NCBI GenBank assembly: GCA_038373885.1
Contig: JAWZYV010013152.1
Coordinates: 620,001-684,000, forward strand
Direction of reading: 5' to 3'
DNA from: Cheiracanthium punctorium
Taxonomy: Eukaryota > Arthropoda > Arachnida > Araneae > Cheiracanthiidae
DNA length: 64,000 bases
Part shown: piece by piece, positions 54,355 to 64,000 of the stretch
Numbering within the stretch: position 1 is the stretch's first letter
How the letters are laid out: each line of letters starts with the position of its first letter
The notes under the pieces: model-generated
Told to the model about the DNA's origin: nothing
Database searches by the model: none
Seen by the model: only the letters and a program-made list of their open reading frames with translations
Translations under genes and position numbers: made by a program

Positions 54355-57300
54355 AAATTGGTATCTATTATCAAATTAAAATCAATTTTATTCAAAGATA
54401 TTTATTTAATCAGGTCTGAAAGGCTTAATAAATTATAATTTATTATATGGTGTTTATATTTATATGTTTTGAAACCATTACAAAACTTTCCAATGTGGGG
54501 AAACAATAAGCAGCAATTTGTATTTATATGCAGGAGTTCAAACCGCATGTCCCACTACTATTTCAAAATAAGGTTTCTTTCATTTCTCTCGTAATGTTAT
54601 ATTTAATTTACATTTTCAGCCACAGTACACTAAAAGATTCGTAGCAAGTGCTGACAACTTATCTTGTTATGTTGCATTATGTTAAATCTTCCTAAAACAC
54701 TGTCATGTTCAATTAGTGCGAATTGATAGAGATTTCTCTCAAGATAATTATAAATTCGCATCAAATACGCAACTACAATAGCGTGAGTAACTCAGATGTA
54801 ATAATTTCCCTAGATCTGACAGTTTTGATTATAAATCTTATTTCATGAAAATTTAATGCCGATTACTTTATGAATGACAGTCAATGTCACAAATAGGTTA
54901 TATCCTTTTAACTTTTTTTCGTCTCATTATTACGTAAGATATTAATTAACACAAAATTAGCAAAACGGATGCCAGTGAACAAATAATTTTATCGTACAAA
55001 AATATACTCAAATGATACCGGTGTTAAAATTATTTAAATTAAAAGACAATAAATCGACACATTCAAGCATAAAATAAATTCTTCGTTCGTCTCAGGAGAC
55101 AAAAAATTCTCCCTTCATGAGGATTAGAATATTCAAGAGCAGTAAAGTAAATATATTAGCTGTTCCGGTTATCTTTATGCTCCCCAAGAAGGAGGAACAA
55201 GCGCTTATCCCAAAATAATTGCGTATTTTTTAACCTTTATGCTTCTTTTATTTAGTCTTAGTTAATTCATACTCTCTCTGATCATTAAGGGTGAAACGAA
55301 AAAGGCATTTATCAACGATTTGATAGCTGTAACAAGGTTTTACTATTTTCTGAATACTGAGACGAGAACTAATTATTTTTCCATTAGACCTGCGACTAGA
55401 GCTATATTCAGAAAACACTAGAGCTTTACTCGAACAAGTAAAACTCTTAAGTTTCCCTTTTAAAGTAAATGCGTCAAGGCTAAATTTTAGGAGTGCATCA
55501 TCTCCCAAGACAAGATGCTGTCCGTACGATGGTGTTGAATTGCAAATTTTAACTCTGAAGTTGTTTACAATAACCTCAAGGTTGCTGATTGCTGGTACAT
55601 TACGTTCCATTTCAATGACTGGGAGAATAGGGACATTAAAGCTTAGAATATAGTGATTTCATTTAAGACTCACGTGCGTTTAGAATTTAAAAAAAAAAAT
55701 AGGAATGCGTTTTGTCAATATAAATCGTTCTTTGGTGTTTACAGAATCATGAGATTTTTCCATTTAAGAATATCAAGAAAAATACCTTCGAAATGATTGA
55801 GAATAGGGTAATTCTGGGAGATTCGCCGCATCCAGGACAGAAACCGCACCCCTGTATTTCTTATAATTGTCTATAGATAGCAGTCACACGCGCAGTATAG
55901 GTGTGCAGTGAGATTTCCTTAACTAGTGTACAGCAGGAATCCCTTTCGATGCCTTAGCTGTAACTATACAATCCTCATTTTGAGATAAACGCATAATTTC
56001 GCTGTACAAACTTTTAAAAATGTAACGCTTAAGTGCTTTTTTTACGCTAATTACTGAATCTATGAATGAATTCGAATTCAAAACGAAGTGTAACACCTGT
56101 ATAGAGTACTGTGTGTTTGGTTACACTACTTCCCGTTGCAAATACAGGCAACTGTGATGTGTTACGGCTGTACCGTACAAAATGGGATACATGTCGCACT
56201 GCCATTCCGGTATACATGCAGCAGTTTCTTTTGTACGGGATGGCGCTTTTAGTAAAATTGTAATTTATCTCTCCATCTACCATTTTTTATATTGCTGCAT
56301 TTTTTTCTACTTTAGTATATTTGCTGGATTAATTAAGTGTTATTATCTCTTTTTCTTTCATTTTGCTCAGATTCACCAAGTTGAGCATATTATTAGTCGT
56401 TAAGTATGGTTGTAATAATTTTGCATTGTAACGTACTGACTTAAATGAAATTCCGTTCTTAAAAACCAGATAAATTTTGAATTTGTTTACAGGTTTTATT
56501 AGAAACGTCCACATTCTATAAAAGAATAAAAGAACGTAAAAGAAAGAATAAAACAATGTTAAAGCAAATAAAACAAGATAAAATCTATTTTACTCTTTTT
56601 TTGCCTTTCAGATACACTGATATTACGTTGTTGGTGAAATAAAAATAAAAATTAAAATTAAAAAATATGTATTTAATTTTGGTAGTGACTTCTTTTTGCT
56701 ATTACACAGGTAATTATAGTCGATATATGAATATTTATTTATATATTTCATATTTATTATTGTATTAATATCCTCAGGGTCAGTCATCATTTTCTGACAG
56801 GTACAGCATAACTATTGCACAAGAGCGGCGTCTCGACCGCAGTGCAATGCTTTAGAAATAAATTTTAAAAAATATTAATTATATTTTTATGTTGTGTTTG
56901 TCGCAGTATACATGTTTTATATGCTACCTTAAATAGCACAGAATGATTTATTTTATTGTATCTGCACCATGCAATTTTTTACACAAATTCAAAAAAATGC
57001 GCGACATAAGTCCCGTAATTACCCTATATATGGGTTATGAAAGTTTCCTGGTTAACTAATGTAGGTTTTCGTTCTAGAGTTATCAGATTCTAAGATATCC
57101 AAAGATGTTTCTAATGCAAGATTTTAAAACGTGCGAATATTTTCCACCCTCAAATTCATTGTATAAAAATACTGCAATTATTTTATGAATTGTCAATGAA
57201 TTTCAGTAGTAAACACTGAGAATTTGATATAAGACATGTGATTTCAGTATTACACCAATAAGAAATATGATTTTAAGCAAATAAAAAAAAACCTTTAATA

Positions 57301-57589
57301 GTTCTATCAAAGCACTATCAAACTTATTTGAAATAAAAACATAAAATACAGTCTTTATCTAGAATAATCGTACTTTATCTAGATTAATTAAAATCATACT
57401 ATTTAATATTAAATTAAAATCTAAGGCTTCTGAGTAATTGTATATGTGTAGTATGAGAAAATTAGTAAAAAAATCACCACTTTAATATTTTTTACGCAAA
57501 ACATTTTCGGATTAAAAACATGTCAAAATCTGATAAAGAGCAATTAATATAATTTTAAACATTCAAATAATTGCTTAGGTCCACACTGG

Positions 57590-58560
57590 TAAATTAATAC
57601 GATCCGTTACAAAGGTACTAAACATTATCCATTATGTCTACAACATCGTCCGTTAAATCAACGCGTAGAGCAATTTGGGAAATAATACAGTTTCAGCGGG
57701 ACTGAAGCATCTGTTGTTTTACAAATATACGAAGACACTGTAGGTTTAACTCTGACTGTGTTGAAGAAATTAATAAACCTAAGAATTCTTTTCAGCATTT
57801 CATCAAGTACATTAAGTAACATTTTTCTTCAATTATTCCTTACTTTACATTAGTTTCAAGGATTGATATTATCATAAGTATCATTTTGCGTGTAGGAGCT
57901 AATGATTATTTTCCTTTAGATGTCTTCTTTCCCCGTGCAAACAACTTTCCATGCATAGAAACTTTCCTCGCACAGAAATTTCTGTGATTTCGTACTTTAG
58001 TTCACTGCATACTGAAAGCAAAATATAGTAACTTTTTATTATTTAAATTCGCGTCAAGTATAAAAAAATACTAATAAATATTTGAACGTCTTACAAAAAT
58101 CTTAATTTCATAAATTATATGCTGATAGCCTAAAGCTGCAATTAATAACTTTAAATAAAACTTGAGTTTAATTCCACATGCAATTTTTGCAAATTAGTAC
58201 GATCCAGAACAAAGCGATTGAATATTATAATAAACGACCTTCCTTTAAATCAATGCCTATATGAATTTGGGAATTGATCATTACCCAATAAGTGTCGGAC
58301 ATCTGCCATTTTCTTAATTAACAATGACACTTTAAACTTAATAATTCTAAACAATGCATATGAATAAGACGGCGTGAGAATTCTTTCCATGTTTAGCATT
58401 TTATCAAGTACATTAAATAATATTTTTATTTAGTTATTCATTTCTTAGTTCCACAACTGATATTATCATAAATGCTATTTTGAGTGTGTGATCAAATGAT
58501 TTTCTCCATTCAAATCTCTTCTTGAATTCTGAGCAAACTTACTATGTAGTTTTCATGTAA
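57590..58560 (-). repeat. Old tandem duplication inside arm 2
   Basis: Inverted counterpart of the tandem pair at 27180-28150 (segments about 57600-57930 and 58190-58530), sharing the 'tatcataa' and 'ccaaatt' blocks. Confidence 0.65.
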
Positions 58561-60406
58561 AGGAGATGTTTATGTTTTATTGCATTTATTTATCGCGTAT
58601 TGAAATAAATTTCAAAGTATTTTTCTTCTGATTATCAGAAGTAACAGTGATATGAGACGGAGTTTATACTGTAAAGAAATAATTTCAATTGTGTAGTACT
58701 AGCATAAAAGAACTTTTAATATGCATTTAATAATATTTTTATATCTTTTACAATAAATGTATAATATTATCGTAAATATATACCGCATACACTAATTTGA
58801 ATAGGTAATGATAGTTAAAAAATGTGTACATGCATATCTTTAAAATTTAAGAATAATTACTATCAGATTTCTAGCAAAATGTAGAGCATACAACAGAGAG
58901 TAGTTGAGTAATTTGTGAGGTAGAACTTTAGTTATTGTACTTTCAATACCCTTTAAACTATACATTTGAAATCTGAAATAAATTGTTTGATAACAATTTT
59001 CTTTAAAAAGATGCTTAATATCAGTTCCAATTAAATGTTTTAAAACATAGTCGCCAATTTTTAAAACTGCTATTTAAATAAATTCGTAAAAGGTTTTCTC
59101 TTATTACTTTTATATTAAACTTTTCGAATCTCAAAGACTTGCGCTTTAACATGAAACGTTAATGCAGGCCAAAAGAAATATAAACAGGTCATCTAATCCA
59201 GTTACCCAGGAATTCTCTTAAGGTTTGCGTGGGGAATAAGACCCATAGTTAGTGAAGAGGTTTTTAAGTTTTCCCTATCAGGATATTTTATTGTACTGCT
59301 TATAGCCGTGGATGTGTTACAGATGGGAAATTATCGAAATATTAACTCAAAAAAAACATAGAAAATGAAAAATGAAATAGAACTTTAATTATTTTTATTT
59401 TCGAAACATTTTATTCACACCCGGCTTTTATAAATTTTAACTGTGGGTGTAATTATTGTTTTGCAGTTAAAGATAAATAATAGCTCGTTCAATTTTTTTA
59501 ATACGCGTGTAACAAAATTTGAAGCCAAATTTAACTCAAAAATGAAAACTTCCTACACGGATCAATCCTACGCCATGACGAAAAACATGTGAAGACGTTT
59601 GCAAATTTTTACACAAACATTCAGTAAATTTTTATAGAAGCTTCGGTAATACACCTTTTAATTTTACAAAAACGTACTTAAACATTGCTCATAACGAGTG
59701 TATTTCCTCAATGAAATAGATTTATTAGGATCTCAAGTTAATTTGTCAACCTCAAATTAATTTCCTCTTTTTTATATTATACAGGATGATTAAAACAATT
59801 ATTTGTCGGTTGATTCGTATTTGATTTTTTGTCGATCCTGTTATCGGCTCTGAAGGTTAATGTAAAAGCTAGAAAACGACTTGTCAAATACTGTTCTAGA
59901 AATTCGAACTATTGTGCGAAACCTAAAGTGTCTGGTCCCCTTTCAGCTTAAGAACAGATGGCACTGATCAGATCCACAAGAGCAATTAATATTTTGTTGG
60001 GAATTTGCCTACGATGCACCATATGTTTGGTGAAATTCAGAAAAATGGGTTGCAAAATAATACATTAACTAAGCGTTAGCAGTGATTTAAAGATACTGCT
60101 AAATTTTTCTGACTCAATAATAATGTCGATTACTGTTTACACGCCTCATTTCAAACAAAACAGGCCTTACTATACAAAGATGCGAGAACAATAATTGCAG
60201 ATAATTTTTTTAATGTAAAATTGAAAACAAAGTTTTTAAGCAAGAGAAATTCATACAAGTATAATGATTAATAATTAACCTACGAACAATAAATACCTGC
60301 AGTCAGATCTCAAAAGCAAAAATGCATGTAAATTTTAACTAAAGTTTCTTTCCCCTGTGATGTAAAAGTGTGTGTTATCCATCAGTTTTTAGGCATTATG
60401 TTTTCC

Positions 60407-61052
60407 CTAAAAGGTAAAGCCCGTTTTGAAGGCATTTACAACGGCCCTAGAAAAAATAAATTCACAAAAAAAAATACGTCGACACTCAATATATTTAATG
60501 TACGTCCAGTTTAAAAAATAACTTCATATTCAATATTATTGTACGACGAAATCGGAATTGCATGTCTTCTGAAAGCGTGCGAAATCTCTCCGATGTGTGT
60601 TTGCGCAAACTTTTTGCCTTCGAAAGATTTCATTTACCTGGGAAAAGACCCTCTTATACAATGCTTCATGCAGATGAAATCGTTTTATTTGCGAAAAAAG
60701 TTAAACTATGTAATTTCTAAAAATTGTTTAAAACGAATAGGAATCCCAACTTTCCCTTTAATGACCAATAACCGTGACCCTTTAATGCCTAGATGTAAAT
60801 ACACCTTGCGACACATAATTTTATCATGCAAATAATTACCATTTTTTTTTTTTTTTTACTCTTGGGAAAAATTATGGAGCTTCAAATAGCAAATATTCGT
60901 TTAAAATTTTGGGAGCGGGTTGATTTTCAGATTTTTAAAGTGTCACATATTGTTTTCTATGTATTTTAAATAATTATGATGCCACTTTTACACACGATGT
61001 TGATTTCTCTATGTTTATGGTGCTTAACTTTTTAATGTGTTTGGTGTAATAC
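60407..61052 (-). mobile_element. Non-autonomous Helitron, copy 4 (5' truncated)
   Basis: The minus strand ends with a hairpin-like GGCCGTTGT...AAAACGGGC and TTAG (60407-60410). It matches copy 2 up to about 61052, where the 5' part, including the 'actcactgattca' motif, is missing and mariner sequence begins. The truncation defines the outer limit of arm 2. Confidence 0.75.
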
Positions 61053-61055
61053 TGT

Positions 61056-61311
61056 GTAATTGAATCGGTGGTCACAGAGCGACATTTCCGGACTATAGAG
61101 CGGATGATCAAGCTGTTGCCACTTCAACTTGGCCAGTTTCTTGGAGAAAACAGATACTTCCTTTTCTCACTGACTTGTGGGGCACACAGTCTTCCCTGTA
61201 TACGATCATCATCCGGGGATAAATAGCAGCCGGTTTAATACATCCCGCTGTTAGAAATCGGATAACGCCTCGCTGCTCCTAAATCGTCGAATTTTGCAAT
61301 GTGAAAGCCAT
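61056..61311 (-). pseudogene. mariner transposase, N-terminus joined to mid-domain
   Basis: From the ATG at 61311 the minus strand reads MAFTLQNSTI, a stop, EQRGVIRFLTAGCIKPAAIY then PRMMIVYREDCVPHKSVRK, the first HTH of mariner transposases. The sequence then jumps to WQQLDHPLYSPEMSLCD, the block after the second catalytic Asp. The second Asp itself and most of the catalytic core are lost. Upstream DNA to about 61500 may contain the 5' untranslated part and a terminus ('gttcaaacgaaaagtacgga' in reverse). Confidence 0.75.
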
Positions 61312-61511
61312 CCTGTCCTCACACGCACTTTTGCGTCAATTGGACGTAGGAGCGTTATGATTTAAGAGCTTCTGCGATTTTCCTGCGGGGCTTTGCATGT
61401 TCTTATCCACGTCATGTACTCCAATCGCAACCCTAGATTTCTGTCTACGTTCACCTATATTAGTATAGTCAAATATGCTAAGGGCTACGTTGTTACGACA
61501 TTCCGTACTTT

Positions 61512-62785
61512 TCGTTTGAACAATCTAATAAACTTTAAAACCATAAAGCAATTCTTGTAATTAATTAGGTAGAAAACATTTCTGAAAAGTCTAAAAAAAT
61601 CTTTTACCTATAAAATTATAAAAGAATGTATGCACATATTAATTTCTTAATTTAAATCAAGTATTTAAAAAATCAGTAATAATTTCATATTATTGTAAAC
61701 ACGGTTTTAATTTAAAAAAATAATTAAAGAAATCAAACATAAAAAACTGCACTCTAGTCTTAGAGATATTCCAATAAATCTCATGCCATAAGAGCCGAAT
61801 ACCCTCTATAAATATATAAGCATAAAAGACACTTTAACCTAACAGAAAACTCCCAAACGCCAGATTTGACAATTACAGGTGGTTAACGTTAAGAATATAC
61901 AGTAAGATGTTAAGCAACTCTTTTTTTCTTCGTTAGTGTTCCCTAATTTTCCTAGTCACGCACCGTTTTATGAAGCCACCTTGATAAATGATTTGGGATT
62001 TTCTCCTCAGTAAGTAGAGAATTGCAGAGACTTATTATTTTCCGTGACATTTACTTTTTACACCATAAAAATTCCGTTTTAAAACCCTCATGCGCTACGA
62101 AAATTGTATGTGTTGAAAATATACGACACCACTCTGTCGTAGCTTTCTCCTAATATTGGGCCAAATACTGGAATTTTTTAAGGCTTGCGGAATATCGGGC
62201 ATATTAAAAATGCTTAGGTTCGAGTTTTTTCATCGTTCAAGATGCACTGGAAATACTTCTAGTGTAAACTAGTATTGAGTAAGTATTTCATACTAGTAAT
62301 GACGAACGTTTCGCTCTCAGTATTTCTCAGTGTTAGTTTAATTCTAGTACTACTTTCATTGTAATAAATTTCCTAATACTGCTGCCAAATTGTAAATACT
62401 TACGATGTCTACCCAACACTGATCAATTTTTTATGTTGATATCTTTATATTGAAGCAATACTAGGAATCACTATGAATTTGCAGATAATGTAGAAGGTTA
62501 GAGCAAAAATTTCTCAAGATTCACTGGCCTCCAAAAGTTAATGTAAAACTAGTTTTCTGAGTGTAATTTTCAAATGAATAATTGAATTCAGAAACAGCAA
62601 ATTTTTAGGAAATGTGCATTTTACAGTTATTTATTGAATGCAACATAGAAATTTACTTAAGCTGAAAGGAAATGTGATTTACAACAAGAAAAGCTATTTG
62701 GATAGAAGTCTATTCTTGGATAAAACAGATTACATCGCAGTTTTATGTGGTAAAATGTGATAGAAACATAACAAAAATGAATTGT
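61512..62785. other. Intergenic, no gene seen
   Basis: AT-rich. 'ctagtattgagtaagtattt' and 'catactagtaatg' near 62268-62298 and 'ctagtac' at 62345 give a mild local excess of CTAGTA, not interpreted. Confidence 0.4.
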
Positions 62786-62789
62786 AATA

Positions 62790-63880
62790 AAGAATGTGTC
62801 CACCCCTAACTTGACTGCATTGGCGGCATCGATTCTTCTAACTGCCAATTAATTTGTCAGACACCGAAATAGGAATCGAAGGTCAGACATAGAGAAAGCC
62901 TTTTTCTAGATAATCTGACGACCTTGCAGGAGGACTTAAAGCAACAACCTTTCTGTCAAGATAGTACCAAAGATGTTACATCAGTTACAGGTCTGGAGAT
63001 TGAGCTGGCTATTGTATTCGCTATAAACCAGGTCGTGCATTATCATCAATCAGTATGAAATCATTACAGATACAACCAGCACATGGGCGTACATATGGAT
63101 CAAAGATCTCTTCCTGATATCTCATAGCAGTCATAGTTCCTCCATGGAACACATGCAGGTCAGTGTAACCACCTAGTGAGATTCCTGTCCAAACCATGAT
63201 TCCTTCACTTCTGTAATTGTATCTTTCAACAGTGTAGGATTGATGGTATCTGGTGCGTTGTTCCCTCCAGATCAGCAGACGCCCTGAATCACTCTCCAGT
63301 ATGAATCTGGATTCTTCTCTGAAGAGTACAGAAGACTGTCACTGCCTCGTCCAGGAAACGTGCTCTCTTGCCCAATATAAGCACGCACTTCTCTGTCGTC
63401 CATTCAGAGGGACACATCCCTAGTAGCACAACTAATTCAGAACAAGTCCAAAAGACGTCTTTTGGACGCCTTTTTAACGTCTTCTGAACTAGTTGTGCTA
63501 CTAGGGCATACAGCCGGTCGCCTTACATATAGATTTGCATTGTGAAGACGTCTTCGGATCGTACTAGCGGATGTTCTTTTCCATATTGCTACAAAACAGC
63601 TGCGGCACACTAGTGCTTCTTTTCAAAGCCGAAAGAGCTAGAAAACGGTTTTCTGCAGGTGTTGTACTTCGTGATCAGCCTAGAACATGCCTTCTGGACA
63701 CAGAAACTTTGAATTGGCATTGATCCCAGATTCTCATTGGGCCAAACTGTTTGACACATTGGGATACCTAGCAACGTCAGCCTGTAGTAACCTCACTTCC
63801 ATCCATCCTACCGACCACTACTTTAACGAATCGGGCAAACAGCTTCTCCTAGACTTTGATGGACTTTATTGCCTCTTACC
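62790..63880 (-). pseudogene. Tc1-like transposase pseudogene, interrupted
   Basis: Read on the minus strand through several frames. HTH-like sequence (VGWMEVRLLQADVARYPNVS) lies near 63850-63780. STIRRRLHNANLYVRRPAVC runs down to the insertion at 63506 and resumes with CVPLNGRQRSA below 63418. LFREESRFILESDSGRLLIW sits at the first-Asp position (usually SDESRF), LIDDNARPGL at the second Asp, then a degraded SPDL...HLWYYLDRKVVALSPPA and the usual C-terminal CRQC...VRGGHILY. The first catalytic Asp has become E, stops occur throughout, and the mini-palindrome splits the frame. Clearly dead. Terminal repeats not identified. Confidence 0.8.
63418..63506. mobile_element. Mini-palindrome element, copy C (89 bp)
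   Basis: It begins CCCTAGTAGCACAACTAATT and ends with the complement of CCCTAGTAGCACAACTAGTT. The interior contains GACGTC and GGACG/AACGTC motifs. It is flanked by CAT on both sides; removing the element and one CAT restores the expected A-V-C-V-P reading of the Tc1 frame it interrupts. That supports a 3-bp target duplication. Confidence 0.9.
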
Positions 63881-64000
63881 TACGAATCTCCCAACAGAAG
63901 TTGTAAATAAACAAAAGGTACACAGATAATTAAGGAAGCCTGATATTTACATATTTTTCTCTCGCTCATATATATCTGCTCTTTTCTATAAAATAAAAGT

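Larger units (their letters stand above)
51167..61052 (-). repeat. Large inverted duplication, arm 2
   Basis: Inverted counterpart of 23985-37802. It is shorter because it lacks the hAT-like element, the CAGTG-ended element and the 0.7-kb insert of arm 1, and it contains its own SINE and mini-palindrome. The outer limit falls inside a Helitron; the inner limit falls at an old DDE transposase remnant. Confidence 0.9.

Noticed and set aside
23985..61052. The inverted arms as the terminal repeats of one giant transposon
   Set aside because: The arms are filled with unrelated nested elements and contain no replication or integrase genes, the spacer is repeat debris, and no target duplication was seen at the outer ends. 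Segmental duplication fits better.
63687..63929. 80-residue plus-strand open frame near the window end
   Set aside because: It lies antisense to the decayed Tc1 N-terminus, which explains the sequence better.

Overview
This window looks like intergenic, transposon-dominated DNA of a eukaryote, most likely an arthropod. An araneomorph spider or other arachnid fits the mix of Tc1, mariner, MULE, pogo and Helitron families, but that is inference from family content, not proof. The DNA is strongly AT-rich, with TA and TG microsatellites, tRNA-derived SINEs and many TA-flanked cut-and-paste elements. I found no convincing host protein-coding exon, rRNA or genuine tRNA gene. One coding sequence is intact: the transposase of a complete Tc1-like element at 88-1592. 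Every other recognisable protein is a broken transposase.

Layout. 0-13 kb: the intact Tc1, a pogo-like terminus, a mariner whose catalytic core is deleted (1840-2808), a fold-back mariner (5898-6444), a MITE with very long inverted repeats (7394-7830), a decayed Tc1 (7841-9238), a Helitron (9658-10329), a DDE-transposase remnant and a Tc1-type derivative with about 300-bp inverted repeats (11455-12222). A repeat of unknown class occurs three times here (2985, 7078, 12425). 13-23.9 kb: a tRNA-derived SINE, a palindromic MITE, a 96-bp palindromic mini-element, and a 1.26-kb TA-flanked element with unfamiliar termini (21335-22593).

23.985-61.05 kb is the main structure: a large inverted duplication. 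Arm 1 (23985-37802) and arm 2 (51167-61052) are collinear in opposite orientation around a spacer of about 13.4 kb. Later insertions present in only one arm give natural filled/empty site pairs: a hAT-like element with an 8-bp target duplication, a CAGTG-ended element and about 0.7 kb of unknown DNA in arm 1; a SINE with a 9-bp duplication and a mini-palindrome in arm 2. The spacer is a repeat patchwork: a duplicated 0.56-kb block, a fold-back mariner, a pogo remnant, satellite-like repeats, an element with subterminal AAGCTT arrays, a piggyBac-type MITE and a FLYWCH-MULE pseudogene. 61-64 kb holds a mariner remnant and a decayed Tc1 interrupted by the third mini-palindrome.

Nothing here works together as a pathway. 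The genetic logic is parasitic: one possible autonomous element (Tc1), many non-autonomous derivatives that would need transposase supplied in trans, and nested insertions whose order can be partly read from the duplicated arms. The least familiar items are the 89-109-bp mini-palindromes, the AAGCTT-array element and the inverted duplication. All repeat matches were found by eye; identities are impressions, not computed values.
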